From Parus major (taxonomy: Eukaryota; Chordata; Aves; Passeriformes; Paridae), in assembly GCF_001522545.3 (NCBI RefSeq), contig NC_031791.1, positions 2,688,151 to 2,752,150 on the forward strand: 64,000 nucleotides of DNA. Direction: 5' to 3'. Made by a program: the position numbers and the translations under genes. The notes below the pieces were generated by a model. That model saw only the letters and a program-made list of their open reading frames with translations. It did no database searches and was not told where the DNA came from. Each line of letters starts with the position of its first letter. Position 1 is the stretch's first letter. This document shows, piece after piece, positions 1 through 13,285 of this stretch.

Positions 1-1300
1 GCCCACCCAGCCCAGCACATGCTCACCCAAAACCCTACTCCCCCATTCTCAAAACGCTGACTCGTCACCCCTGGAGCCTCCACATGCTCCCTTCGATTTA
101 TTCTGCCTTGCTAATGACCTAACAAATTAGCAAGAGGCTTATGTGTGTCAGATGAAAGCTCTGTGATAATGTCTTTAATGTTTTACTTTAATATTAAATT
201 TAATTAGGACAGCGAGAAGGTGGGGGGGAAGGGAAAGGACTGAAACCTGGGAAGTGTCACCAGCAGCTCCCTTTCCACATCTGAACTGGAATGGCTTCCA
301 GCCAGACGAGCAATTATTCCAGGAGCAGACAGGGCCAAGCCAAGCATGCGAGGCCCATATGCTGCTGCCTGGCCACAGCGAGGGTCTCTGAGGAGCTCTG
401 GCACTTCCCACTGCTCTCCAAGGTGTTCCAGAGGCACCTCAGAGCTCTGGGATCTCAGGAAAAGGGCCGCTCTGCAGTGTTCCTGTCCCTGTGGCCCTCA
501 CAGCCCCCACCAGCTGCCAAGTGCCATGGGAAGCTCCCAGTCCCTGTGGTCCCTCCGTGCTCTGGCTCTGTGGGAGAACCCAGAGTGAAGCTCAAGATGC
601 TCAGAGCCAGCTGCCCTCAGAGCCAGGCAGGACAGCCAGGCCACCATGCTGGGGTGCAAGAGCATGGCTTAACCCCCCCAAGGGACAGGGACAAGCCCCT
701 GTGACAGCAGTGCTGGCCCCTGGCAGCAGCACGGATCATCCTGCCGTGGTGTGACACAACAGCTCCTCTCTAGAGGGGTCACAAGCTGGCTCCACCAGCA
801 CTGCCAGACACGTCCTGATGGCCCAAGTCACCGATGTGGGGACAAAGGCAGCTCCTCAGCCAGGGCACAGCAGCCACACCCTTCACTTGAGCTCATCACA
901 GGTACGTCTGTGATGTCCCCACTGTCCTGGGCACTGCAGGATCCTGTCTGGGGCACTGCCAGCCACACAAGGGCTCCTAGCTCTGTCACCACGGACAGCA
1001 AGTGACAACGCTGTAAGAGGACACTCAGGGACAAGGTGCTGCTTGCTCAGCTGAGTTTAACTGCAGGTGCTGCCCTGGGGCAGTAAAGCTGAAGCTGGTG
1101 ACATGGGACATTGGGCTCTGATCCCTGCAGTCACCAAAACTCATCTGGATACAGATACCCACCAAGTGCTGCAGGAGCCTGATCACCCCAGGCAGCCCAA
1201 AGGAGCCTCAGAAGCCCAAATCTCAAACACACCCCAGAGCACAGAGGCTTTCGAGCCTCTTGCTTGACCACAACAGGAACCAGGCTCTCCTTGCTAAAGG
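1..1300. other. Unique noncoding sequence
   Basis: No repeat family or exon is recognisable. The DNA is mostly rich in CAG/CCAGC-type words, with a short AT-rich stretch near 165-205. The open frames here (up to 137 codons) overlap on both strands and look like chance products of GC-rich, stop-poor sequence. Confidence 0.6.
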
Positions 1301-1421
1301 ATCATGCAGTGATTTGGGTTGGAAGGGATCTCAAGCTCATCCAGTGTCACTCCCTGCCACAGCAGGGCCACCTCCCACTATCCCAGGTTGGCCAACCTGG
1401 CCTGGTCACCTCAGGGATTCT
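1301..1421 (-). mobile_element. CR1 LINE 3' end fragment
   Basis: The plus strand reads GATTTGGGTTGGAAGGGATC, then a run like 'atccagtgtcactccctgcc', then CACCTCCCACTATCCCAGG. This is the complement of the CR1 3' end, so the element lies on the minus strand. It is 5'-truncated to about 120 bp, which is usual for CR1. The terminal octamer repeat is degraded. Confidence 0.85.
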
Positions 1422-4400
1422 CTTTTAAAGCCACCTCATGTCCCCAGCCCATCTGAAACCACAGGAGCTTGCAGCAGTAGCTGTTGCATATTACCTTTAG
1501 AGAGGCCTTTGTCCAAGGATTACAAACTTTCCAAGGCTTAATTAATTTATCTATAACCCTCCTGCCCTCCATACGGTGCACTAAATTCCCTGTCAGCATT
1601 TCCAGACCAAAGCACTATTTTACAGCAGTTATTAATTGGCTGTAGGTTTCAAGTTCCTCACCCAGGAAAAGATTCAGTTCCTGTCTTCTAAGCACAAAGC
1701 CCAAGTCAGGATTCTTGGGGCTTCTGGGTTTAGGTTTAGGGATTGTTTTGCTTTCCTGACATCAGACACAGCCAAACAAACAGGTCAAAACCTCCTCATT
1801 TCACAGCTGCCATCAGAAGAGGACAGAGAAATGCAGATCATTAGAGCAGTGGCCATTTCACCCTGCACAGAAAAATCCCATCCATTGTGCCCAGCTGTGC
1901 CTGTGGCCTCTCATCTCCAGCTGAATCCAAAGGGGTCTGCACAGCTGAGAGATCTCCTATGCCTCAATACCAATAATCTATTGCTTATACTGAATAACCT
2001 TTCAAAATACTCCCAGATCCAAAGGTCTGACAGGGCTGTGTCTGTGGGTCTGTGTGACAGAAACATTCCTTGCTCTCTGGAGACAGCAGTGGGATTTTTA
2101 GAGGGTATGGAAAACAGGCACTTGTAGTATTTATTGCAAGCAGATCGCTTCATTTTCAGGCCTGCTTGGGAGCTGAAGTGGAATGCACAGCTCTGTCTCT
2201 GCTAAAATGATCACAGAATAGAGTGAGACCACAGAGCTCTTCTACTGGGACCTGGCCAAAGCTGGACTGGGGAAAGGACTGGGAAGGGATTGGGTGGAGG
2301 AAAAGAACAACACCCATGTGAGATCAAGTGCCCTGAGCAGAATAACCCTCCCTCACCCTTAACCCAGCTCAGGGGTCCAGCCCAGGGCAGTGCCATGGGG
2401 CTCAGCACAGGGGAGAGGGGCTGAGGGGGTCCCTGCCCTGCTCTGCCCCAGCCAAACCCCCCATTCCTTCACAGCCTCAGCTCCAGTCACTCCCTGCCAC
2501 CGTGGAGATGCTCCCTCACCACGAAGGGGAGGGTTATGGACATTGGGTTTAAAAATAAATCAACTTCTGCCTTGTTTTGGAAGCAATCTATGAAAGAGAT
2601 TTGGTTGTAAAAGCTGTTTTATAAATGGAGGCACAATTATTGTTTGACAATAAAAAACCCAAACACTTTTCTTATATTTGCTGGGAATAAAACCATTTTG
2701 CAGATGTCTTCAGAAGGCTTTTCAACTGCTTTCCGCATCTTAATTTTCCCTTTTAGGTTTTTATTACATTTAAATTAAACTGATGCTTGCAAGCAGTCAA
2801 GGGCAACTTTTATCAAGTTTATCACAGCTGAACTTTTCACTGCTAGTATTTCTCACCTTTGCTTAGAAGAAAGCTCACCCCTTCTCCAATCCCCCTCCTC
2901 TTCCCTGCTGAAGCAGGAATGCTTTTCCAACCATTTGTGCTTCCAAAAAAACTCCTGTTTTTCACTGTCAGTCACTACTCTAATCACTCATCCCAACACA
3001 GGAGCCAAAAGCCCTTCTGCATCTTAGCTTTTCAGGAAACAAACCCCATCCCATGAGCTAGAACGTGAGGAATAACATGCAACAGAAAAATAAAGGGAAT
3101 TGTTTTACTGACCAGCTTAGACATTGACAGAAAAACCAGAGCTAAAAAAAACCCTTCTCTTCCCAGGGCAAAATTTCAGCTTGAATGGAGCCTGGAACAA
3201 GAAAAGGCTCCTTAAAATACCTTAACTGAGAATTTAAATTAAGTGATGTGTGTTAATCAGGTTTCAACAGGAATTTGGCCAAGAGTTTTGGTTACCACCA
3301 GGAGAAGAGATCACCCCACTCCCTCACCTGCCTTTTCCCTTCCAGCACCACTAGTGCTGCTTCCCTCCCCAGAAGCACTTGAGGATTTCAGCATTTTCTA
3401 CTTCACATTTAACACCAGACCAGGGACTGCAGCATTGGGAAACATCCTCAGGAGAGGCAATAAATGCCCCAAAAGAGAGGAGATGGGCTGAGCTTACCTA
3501 AGCTTGGTTTGCCCAGACCTTCCAAACTCAAACCCTCTAAGAGAATAAAAATCCTGCTGTACCACACAGGACCAGCTGCCTGAACATCCTCTCCCCACCC
3601 TCCTCCAGGACACAGAAAAGCACATTTCTACCCTGAGCACTGCTTTGAAGTAGCCCAAAACTGCTTTGCAATCCTTTTTTAAAATGAAAACTGCATCTAA
3701 AGAACCAAACCCACAGAGAATTTCCAATGGGGAATCCCTTCTTGCTCCTGCCCCTCTGTGTTCCCGAGGTTTCCGGCTCTGGCAGGGCAGCTGTGGTCGC
3801 TGCAGGCTGGATTAATGTGGCGTGGCAGAGAGGAGCCCAGCACACCTGCTCTAAATAAAGATTTCACTTCTGTTGCTCTATTTATTCTTGTTTCACTCCA
3901 TCTAAAGTAAATTCTACACAGGCTCCAAGCTGCTCTTTGCTTATGGGGAAACAATGAGAGCCCCCAGGTATATCCAAAGCTCAGAATTAGGTAAATAATT
4001 AAGTTACCTCAGATACTCTCAGTTAATTCCCATGGATGGATTTAGTTCCTATTTTCTGGGTTGAATGTCTTGTTGCATCAGCTGGAACTATTCCATTAAA
4101 GGAATCTTCAGACTGTTTGGGGGTTCTGTGGATTAATGAAACTTCCTGCCATGGATTCTCGCAGGAAGAAGGGAGGCTTTTGTGTAATTAGCACTTTTGT
4201 TGACTCCAGATGCTCTGCCAGGTCTGTGGAGCCCCCAACATCTCAGTCCTGAGGACAGGCTCCACCTACCAAGAGCTTCCAACAGGTAAAGAAAGCACAT
4301 TTTGCTCAGCACCTGGAAAGTCAGGAGAGGTGCTTCCCAATTTGCATCAGACAGGCCCCAGTCTGAAGCACTAACTGCATTTTCAGCCTCACCTGCACAG

Positions 4401-6085
4401 AGCAGCCAAAAAATCCCTTTCCCAGCTGTTCTGTGCCCACCCAGGACTGATCCCAAACCCGCAGTGGGGAGCCCCTTGCTCTGCAGTATCTGCAATAATC
4501 TGCTTTCCTACCCTGACAAATCCTGACATGCATAAAGCGATAGCAGAGAGGCTCAAAGTTTATCAGCAGCACATGCAAAATTTCCTTTTCCTGTCCTGAA
4601 GACAGGCAAGGACAAGCTGCTCCTGCCAGGGACCACTCCACAATTCCTTACAGCCACCAGAGTTTTGTCAGGAGCACTTCAGGATGAGCCTTGTCCCTCT
4701 CCCCTCTCCTCAAACCCCACCAGTTTTTCCTAAAGTGCCCATGCCATGCTCAGGAATCCCAGGGCTTCCCCCACATTCAATTTATGAATTAAACATTCCA
4801 GCTTCCCATGGAGATGCCACAAGGATTTGACGGAAATGTGTTTCTACGTTACACCTCCTCTTCTGAGTCTTTTAACGCACATTCCTAAACCTGGACCCAG
4901 AACATCATAGGCACTGCTGGAAGAAAAACAGCAGCACAACCCTGCACACCCAGAGCAGCAGGATTTCCACAAGCACTGAAAGCACAGTGCTGGTACCTGT
5001 GGCTGGAGCCAGCCCAGGCACCAGCAGATGTTGAGGTGCAACTTGAACAAAGCCAAATTCTCCACATGGCTCCAAAAGCCACTTTATTTGTGTGTTTCTA
5101 TGCAAGCTGAACATCTCATCAGGGGTTTTTCCAGGTGCTCACAGCTCTCCTTCCCCCAAGGCTCCAGCAGCAGAATCAGCCAAATTGCAGTGCTTTTGTT
5201 ACTAATAAAAAAAAAACAACTTTGTTTCTCTTGCAGCTCTCCAGCCTAAACCAGAGTGCAGACGAGCAACACCTCAAGACAGAGAATGACAGAAGCAGAC
5301 TCAGCACAAGGCAGATGTTGGAAAGCCAATCCCCATTTGAAGTTGATTAATACAAGAATTAAATTCGATTAATAAGGAAATTGGTAAAAATAACATTAAA
5401 TGAAGAAGGAAAATTAAGAAGAAGAAAATCCCAACTATCCAGGGATGTGCACCTGACAAACAGGTACCTGCTCAGCACACCCAGCTCCTCAGGACCTGAT
5501 TCTGCTCCAGATTCACTCCTGCACACCTCAGGTTTGAAGATCTGTCTGCAAATCCTGAGGTGACATGGACAATTTCCATGGGAGAACTCACCATACACAT
5601 CCATTACTCCCAAAATATCCCGTAACATGGAACCAAACGGAAAGAACAAAGTTTCCCCAAAGTGAAAATACAACAAAACTTACCCTCAGGAATCAGGGGG
5701 AGTGAATCCCAAAGCTCCCGAGCTTCCAGGAGCACGTGGAATGTTCAGGAATCCTCTGCCAGGCATGGAGGCCCCTCCCTTTTCCCTCCCATTCCTTTTC
5801 CCTCCCCTTCCCCTTTCTGTCCCACTCCCATCTTCCCGAAGTTCAGTAAACTGGCAATACTGGAAATAGCTTCCTTTCATAGTTTTTAATGAGTTTTTTT
5901 TTAATAAACAGTGAGCAGTGCCCATTTGCGGGCAGCACTGGTCGAGTTTCCTCACAGGCCCTTATTGTTACTTTGATCTGTAAATCACTTGAAGCCTGAA
6001 GTTTGCTGAAACCAACGTTGACCAGCTCCAGCAAACTGAACCAAAGGGACTTGGATATCTGAGAATTTAAATTTATAGCACTTGG
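1422..6085. other. Unique noncoding sequence with AT-rich block
   Basis: No mobile element is recognised with confidence. The stretch at about 2590-2860 is markedly AT-rich and of unique complexity, unlike the GC-richer flanks, and may be a conserved noncoding block. The longest open frame (1636-2127, 163 codons) shows no known domain and is probably chance. Confidence 0.5.
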
Positions 6086-6530
6086 AGGATGTTGGAGCAA
6101 CCAGGAGATACAGAGATCAAGGCCTGGAAAGCTGCAGAGTCCCTGCTGATAAAAGGGCTAAAGGATGTGGGCCAAATAAGCAGGAAGAGCAAGAAATTAA
6201 TAATCAGTAGAATGGTGATTGATGAAGAGAATTGTGTGGCTTAGAGCCAGTGAACATTGATTCTTTTATTTACTAAAAATGTATAAATAAATGGAAAGGT
6301 TTTGGATCAGGGTCTGTGTGGAGGCCAGAGCCCTGTCAGCCACACACCCAAACCCTGGCCAAGGATGAAATAATGCCTGAATCACTGACACCAAAAAGCA
6401 TTGTTAGGGAATCAGATTTTTCCCAAGGATTTGGGAGGATTTTGGAAACAATAACACAGCTCAGGTGGTCTCTGGCACGGGGAGGGGCACCCGAGGAGAG
6501 GGATCCTGAGGGGGCTTCTCCAGTTTTTTG
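6086..6530 (+). mobile_element. Probable endogenous retrovirus LTR with leader
   Basis: The segment reads like a U3-R-U5 unit. There is a TATA-like TATAAATAAA near 6280. Downstream lies a stretch containing ATGAAATAATGCCTGAATCACTG and a GGATTTGGGAGGATTTTGG-type LTR end near 6440. After it comes a leader-like segment with GGCACGGGGAGGGGCACCC, which resembles the post-LTR leader of avian gamma-like retroviruses. No gag, pol or env follows. The left edge, placed near a TGTTGG at 6089, is a guess, and no target-site duplication was found. The assignment rests on remembered similarity. Confidence 0.45.
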
Positions 6531-6619
6531 CTGGTTCTGTTGCCCAATCTCAAATCTATTTTTCTCCTTACAAATAAAAGCTTCTTTTTAATTCTTCATT
6601 TATTTATTTACAATAAATT

Positions 6620-7107
6620 ATGCCATCTAAATGAGAATATCAATTATTATAAACTATCATTTCCTCTGTAACAGCCCTCCATTCATACCTCTCGCTAATT
6701 ACAAAAAGGGTGGTGCTTGAATCCCAGCCAAATTCCAGCACAGCCCACACCTGGCTAGAATCATGCTTTATTTCTGGCTGTGGAGAGCAGGGATTCCTCT
6801 GTAACCCTGTCCCTTTCTGGGGTAGGGGTCTCAGCTCTCCCCCTACAGCACCTGAACCTCCCCAAGAAGGAGGTGAAGGTTGGGGTGAGTCCGTGCAACT
6901 CTGTTTGGGGTTCAGGTGCTGGTTGTAAAGTTGTGGTTTCAGTGTAAAAGCTGTCCTAGAGCAGACCTTGCACGTTCTTTAGTTTGCAAAAATATTCATT
7001 CATAACCAGTTGGTTCTCAGCCCACGGATGGGAAGTTGTGAATCACAGATTAATTCCCAGTGCAGAGCTGAATGGAGAGCACAAGTGAGCTTTTTCCTTG
7101 TTTTTTG
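6620..7107. other. Unique noncoding sequence
   Basis: Nothing recognisable as a gene or repeat family is visible. Confidence 0.5.
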
Positions 7108-7159
7108 AGATATATATATATAATAATATATATATATATATTATTTATTTATTTATTTT
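7108..7159. repeat. Compound microsatellite (TA)n/(ATTT)n
   Basis: Two alternating TA runs are separated by ATAA and followed directly by five ATTT units. This is a simple compound microsatellite and likely polymorphic. Confidence 0.95.
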
Positions 7160-10100
7160 CTGTGTGCAGTGCTCACGTATTTGAGGAGGCTTTGTTTAAT
7201 TCCAATTTTTTTGCTGGGCTGCCCAGGTAGGAGCAGTTTCCTGGTGTCCCACAGCATCCTGGAGGGGTTTTCCTTGGTGTTGATGGAGCCAGGAACGTCC
7301 TGGGAAGCAGAGACAACTCCACACCACTGCTATCTTTCCAGGTAGAGGGGTTTTCTGAAAAAAAAGTAAAAAAATAAAAAGATCTGTGGAGTTTGTGGCC
7401 TGTTGCTGGTGGTGCTGAGGGGCTGAGCTGGGGCTTGGTGGCCGTGTTGGTGCCCAGCAAGCCCCAGGGGTCTCCGGGCTGGGCAGGGGGCTCAGCCCAG
7501 CTGGAGCAGTTTGTGCTGTTTTCCCTGTGGGTTCTGGTTCAGACTGGGATCAACTGGAGGGAACCAAAGTATAGGGAGGGTTGTGAGGGTGTCATATCGA
7601 ATTATCACCTCCTGTACATGAGCAGAAATAGTGACGTGGAGCAGAAATGCAGCAAAAGTGAGTCTCTACCAATTTCCAGCCACTTTTACTGCCTCTGCCA
7701 TTTCTTGTTACATTTCAGGCTAATCTGACCCAGACCCCATTCCCATATCTTCTCTTGACTAGGCTCCAGCTTTACCCACTGCCCTGACCCACATGGCACA
7801 TGAGTTATTCCCCTTATCCAGAATTTCTGGGACTTCTCTCCACAAGTTTAACATGAATGAGAACAGGGCTGCTTTGGTGAATTGCTGTGCTGCTGCATGG
7901 TGTGATTTTAGCACTCTGCATCAGGGATTAGCTGCACAACTCCTGTTGCCATAGCTCTCGTCCCTCCGAGACTTAAATGTGTCACATAAACTGAATGAGG
8001 AACACAACCAAACCGGGAGGCGGGGGGAAAGGTGGGCAACAAAGGAAGGAGCCACAAACAAAGCAGGAATCTTTCCCTTTGATTCCAGCCTCATGATTCA
8101 ACATTTATGATGACAATAATTCTGAGCTGTAAACAGCGAGTGAACAAAAGCCCCGTGTGGGAGGGAAGAAGGCTGAGCTCAGTATGACTGGCATTCCTTG
8201 AGATCACTCCTCAGGCTTCCTTCAAAGCCTTGAGTGTTCATCAGAGCACTGACAGCTTTCCCAAAGGCAATTCTGGCTCCAAAACAGACCAGCAGTGCTG
8301 TTTAGTCCCTTGGGCAGTGGCCAGTGCCTGAGTCTGGGTGGCAAAAGCAGGAAAAATCATCCCCAATTCCTGGAGTTCCTCACGGCAGTCCCCAGTGCAC
8401 ACTGCTGGAGGACATGGCAATAAATGGGAAGCTGCCTGCAATAGTTGGCTGGGTTTGTTTTCTTCCTTTATGGAAAAGGAGAAAAGTCACATTTCAGCCA
8501 CAAAAGCTTCCTTGGGAGCCTTTCAGAGGAGTAATAAATAGTTCTGTGGGCCAGGGTTTAAGAGGTGCCAGTGCCCATTTGGGCTCTTTGGTGAACAAGC
8601 ACCTGCTTGGTGCTGCTGTCCTGGGGGCTTTGGTTTGGCTGGAATAAGGAGCCGACCTTGGGAAAGGCAAAAAACAAAGTGGGGTGGGACCTGAAGGAAA
8701 AATCCCAGTGATTCTGGGTAGTTGGAATGGCTGTGACAGCAGGAAAAGGCAGAATTTATTTGTCACCTGTTGCTTGTGTCAGTCTTTAAAAATCTGAAGT
8801 CCTTCAGTTGCATTTTGGAGAGTAGTGCAAGGTGAAGTTCTGCTGTTGAAGGTTGTACCTGCCCTGCTCCAGCAGTTTGCCCAGCCAGGCAGGGTTCTGG
8901 GGAGCAGGGATGAATCCAGGGATTGGGTTTGGAAGCTGAATTGAGGGATTTAGCGTGGAAAAAAGTCCATGTGGTGAGCAGCAAGGACAGCAGGAGCGAG
9001 GCTCTGGGTCAGTGTGTGGGTTACAAACAGGGGGAGGGCCAGGGGATGGATGCAAACTGGTGAGAGCACATTCCTGGTGTGCTGGAATTCCCTCTGGAGC
9101 CGTTTGTCATGGATCCTGCATCTCCACCTGTCCCTTCTGCCCTCTGCAGTTTATGGACCTTTCCTTGAGCTCTTGTGCTGTGAGCAAGCCTGTCAGAATA
9201 CCTGTCTGAAAGCCCAAGGGTCAGAGGAGTTAAAAATCAGGATTGTCTTTGGGGAAAAGAGAATAATGGAAGTGATGAGGCTCAATTGCCTTCAATCCAT
9301 TTGGCTTTTAATTCCATGATAATGGGCACCAATTAGCTTAAGGAAACACTCATCTTTGAAATATTCATTGGGATGCTGGAAAATTGGCTTCATCTTTCTG
9401 GGGAGGAATCTGAGGAAAGGGCTGTGTTGGGGGTTTTTAATTTCAAAGAAAAGGAGAGGCGGATTTTAGTGCTATGTTTCCACTGTTCCAAATATATTTC
9501 TCCCAAAATCAGTGTCATCTTTTGTAAATGCTGCTTCCCTTCCGGAATGGCTCCATCCCAAGGCAAAGTATCCCAGTTTATTGGCAGTGTGGGCGTGGAG
9601 TTGGGTGCTTTATTTATCTGCTTGGATGCAGGACCCCAGAACATGGAGCAGAGGAGGACAAACAGTAGGCTGAGTTTTAAAAGCCTCGTTTCCAGGACTC
9701 CCAGGTGAGCTGCCTTTGGAAAGTGATGTCCAGTGCTTGTATTGGGCAGGTAGCAGAGAGCCTCTGGTCTAGTCCATTTTTCTGTCCCAAAATTAAAGTC
9801 TGCTGGGAAAATATTCTTCCAAAGGCTTTCAGCTGCTGGGCTCCTGTGTCTCTCACCTTGGTGCTGTGGACAACTCGGATGTTCAACAGCAGTTACCCAA
9901 GTTCAGTTCTCAGCTCTGTGACAGTCTGAGACAAACCTGGGAGGGTCCATCTGGGGCAGGATTTGTTCCTCCCCTTCAGCAAAAGTCGTGGTTGGCCAGC
10001 AGAAATTGTTACTGTGTCTTTCCCTGAGAACCAACTGCCTCATTCCTTCACAGCAGAGCTGCCCCAAGGAGCAGCCAGCCACCCTCCTGTGAACCTCACC

Positions 10101-10912
10101 TGAGTGAATCTGATAGATTTTGTGTTTTCTATGCAATTTTCTAATTTGGCTCCCTGCAGCCTTGGGCTGCTCTCCCTATTACAGTATTTAATTGAAATAA
10201 AGGGTGTGCAACACCTGTTCTCACCTGGGGCTCTCTGTGCAATAGAAATAATAACAATAACTTCAAATTGTGGTTTGGAGTGAGTTGCTTTGCACTTCTG
10301 CAGCGCTGCACTATTGAGCAGGGATGGGCAGGTTGTTTAGCTGGGATGAGGAGAGCTGATCACACAGAGTAATTCTGGTTTTCATACAATGATGTAGCTG
10401 CATGAGGGAAATGTTCACCCACAGGTTCTTCTGTGTCTTGGGCAAAAGGGCTTTAATTTGCTGTTGATGCTCAGAGCCAGGTTCTGACCTGGGAGATCTG
10501 GAGGGAGCATCAGAGCCCTGTGCTGTGCTGGGACCTTGTGTTGCCATCTCCTGAGTGTGTGGTGGCAGGTGTTTGGTGCAGCTGTAGGAGATGCTGGGAC
10601 ATCCTCATGCTTGGAGCTCTGGGGATCAGTTAGTGCTGCTGTGTCTCCCGAGAGGAAACTGCTGGAATGGCAGTACAGCTGAAACTTCTGCATCTGCTTA
10701 CCTGCCCCTTTTCTGCTCCAAGATTCGCATTTCTGTACTAGAGGTGAGTTGCTTATAGCCCTGGGCCTTCACTGTCATCTCCTGTCCTTTGTCTTTTCAT
10801 CTTCTACATTGTGTCCCCATTTTCAAGGTCTCTGCTGTAAAGCCAGGCCTGTGTCCCTCAGGAGTCACCCACCACTCCCTAGATGTTTTACATGAGAGGA
10901 CAGGGGGAAATG
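7160..10912. other. Unique noncoding sequence
   Basis: About 3.7 kb with no recognisable transposon, RNA gene or exon. Open frames reach only about 110 codons and do not resemble known proteins. Confidence 0.55.
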
Positions 10913-11158
10913 GCTTTAAAACTGAGAGGGCAGAGCTAGATGGGATATTGGGAAGGAACTGTTCCCTATGAGGTGGGGAGACCCTGGCACAGGTGCCCAA
11001 AGAAGCTGTGGCTGTCCCTGGATCCCTGGAAGTGTCCAAGGCCAGGTTGGACAGGGCTTGGAGCAACTTGGGACAGTGGAAGTTGTCCTGCCTGTGGCAG
11101 GAGGTGGAACTGGATGAGTTTTAATGTCTTTTCCAACCCAAACTATTCTGGGATTCTC
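10913..11158 (+). mobile_element. CR1 LINE 3' end fragment
   Basis: CR1 lies in sense orientation: GATGGGATATTGGGAAGGAA, GTGCCCAAAGAAGCTGTGG, ATCCCTGGAAGTGTCCAAGG, TTGGAGCAACTTGGGACAG, then AACTGGATGAG and TTCCAACCCAAACTATTCTG. It ends in a decayed ATTCTRTG tail. About 245 bp of the 3' end is retained. Landmarks match the CR1-J-like type, in which 'aaccattctgtgattct' ends the element. Confidence 0.92.
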
Positions 11159-12543
11159 ATCTTCCCTGCTGCTCCTGCCTTGGGAAATGAAGGTGTCACT
11201 GTCAGAAGGGGCAGCTGAGACCAAGGGAGAAGAAACAGGGACCTCACTGCAGTCTCCCCTCCAAGACAACATCCCTGCTTGGGCAAACACAGCCCATCCT
11301 AATGGAGTGCTTGCTTTTCCCTTCGTTTTCAGACAGCAGAGCCAGCCCGGGACCTGCAGCACGTGCACATTTACACCTTGTCCTCATCCCAGCTCCTCTG
11401 CCCGAGGTAAATGCAGAAAAGGGAGGTGATAATGGAGCTCCTGATTACCCAGACTAGGGTGAGCGAAGACAGGAATGCTGGCGAGAAGCTTCCCCCACCC
11501 CCCTCTTCCAAATCATATATTTTTCAAGTTCACATCAATTACTTCTGTTTCCAACTGGATAAATTTGAATGAGACACCCTTCTGTAATCTGCTGACAAGA
11601 CAGTGAAGCATTTTTTGTTAGCACCTCCTGATGCCATCTAAATTGGGTGTTTGCAGGGAAGAAATGTAGCGTGCAGTTAGGAAAGATGAAAAAGCAGAGG
11701 AAGGAGAGGAAGGGGAGATGTTATTTGGAGCCTGTGTTAAGGGGGGAGTGCTGGGCTCTCGTGCAGGGAGCACGAGGCTACAGCTGAATGATGTGTAGAG
11801 GTGAAACCAAAGGGTCTGTGGGTTGTCTGGCTCCTTCTGGTGAAATTTCTCTGAGGATTGGAAGGGCCAAAGGGAATATTCTTGCTAACAGGAGTGGTAG
11901 AACTGTCTGCACCCTCTGCTCTGGGTACCACAAACTGAATAAGCACCATAAATGTGGTACAGTCAAAATACACCTGAATTTAGGCAGGTGCTCATCAAGA
12001 GTTCTCTTCTTAGCCTAAATTCATAATAGATAAGAGAGGAAAAAAAATGCTGAATCCAAACTGTTGGAGGCTGCATCCTTAACTTTCTGCCGAGGATGGC
12101 TGTGCCTCACTTAGCCTGGGGAGCTGCTTTGGCAGTGGGTGTGCTTGTAATGTGTTTTCAGTGCTTTTCTCCAAAAAAGATGCAGAACTGCCTGTGATGG
12201 ATGTGGAATAGGGAGGGAGAGGGAGATGGTCCAGGGAGCTGTGCAGGGCATCTGCCACCTCACTGAGCATCTCCGTGGTGGAGATGACACCTCTGGGAGC
12301 AGGAGAAGAGAAAAGGTGAAGCTAAAATCATGGCACAGTGTTGCTACAACAACCTCTCTCTGCAGCAGAGATTTGCCATAGCAATAAACTTTAACAAGAG
12401 GGATTTGGGATTGGTGTGTTCCTCGTAAATCCTCTCAGGCCGGCTGTTTGCTGCCAAGGCTTTGGGGAGGGTGAGTGATAACAGATCTCCCTTGGTCTCA
12501 GGGAGCAGCTGGAGAGATCCCATTGCTGAGGAGGTACAATAAA
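11159..12543. other. Unique noncoding sequence with AT-rich block
   Basis: No gene is seen. The stretch 11500-11660 is AT-rich, non-repetitive and unlike its flanks, and is a candidate conserved noncoding element. The rest is ordinary unique sequence. Confidence 0.5.
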
Positions 12544-13285
12544 TGGAATTGATTTGTGCTAACTAAATTATAACTATTTGGAAAGTTATGATTAGAAGCA
12601 ATCAAAAGAGTCAGTGTTACAAGGCAGATGTACCCCTTTACAGATGTTACATGTTAAAATTGAGGTACACGATGTAGTTTTGAGATAAGTGATGTCCCAA
12701 GATGAGATCAACCTTGAGATGGACAAAGTTGGAACGACTTTAGGCATAGGGCCTGAAAATTATAAAATGTAAGACTAATTAGTGGACTTAGCATAGTACA
12801 GTGCTTAGTATGCACACACAAACCTGTGAGGCCATCCAGAGGACAGTGAGGATGAGTGTAAGCCTTCGTCCAAAGACCACCAAAAGAAGACTGAAGACCC
12901 CCTAACAACAAGTGAAGCATGCACCATGAAGAAATGTGACATAAAGTCAAAAAAATCGGAAATAGGAGGAAACTTGTGGGAAACATTAATAAATATGTAT
13001 AAGCATACAGTATATAAGTTTAATTTGAATTGTTTTGTTTTGTACATGAGGCAGGGTGGGAAGCCCTCTCTGGACCCCAGTCGGTTTTGCTTATGCTTTA
13101 ATCATACTTAATTACTGGCAAATTGCATATATAAATTGTATTTTTTTTATTAATTGTATTCTTTTACTAAACTATATTATTTTATACCAAATTATTATTA
13201 AATTTACTAAATTGTATTCATTTTTAATTAAACTGCTGTTAACTCAATAAACCTAGTTGTCAAAATTCTGATTTCATTTACAACA
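12544..13285 (+). mobile_element. Probable solo LTR (ERV), left edge uncertain
   Basis: The right edge is fairly clear. A TTAACTCAATAAACC polyadenylation-signal region (AATAAA at about 13248) is followed by about 30 bp ending in ATTTACAACA, a canonical CA end. Upstream is a retroviral-type layout: a long AT-rich U3, a TATATAAG-type box near 13010, then a GC-richer block near 13050-13085 with GGGAAGCCCTCTCTGGACC. No internal coding region adjoins it. Two TGTTAC starts (12615, 12645) are possible left ends, but neither gives a target-site duplication with the GAGGG that follows the right end. Confidence 0.55.

Noticed and set aside
1636..2127. 163-codon plus-strand frame
   Set aside because: No recognisable protein; no splice or promoter context.
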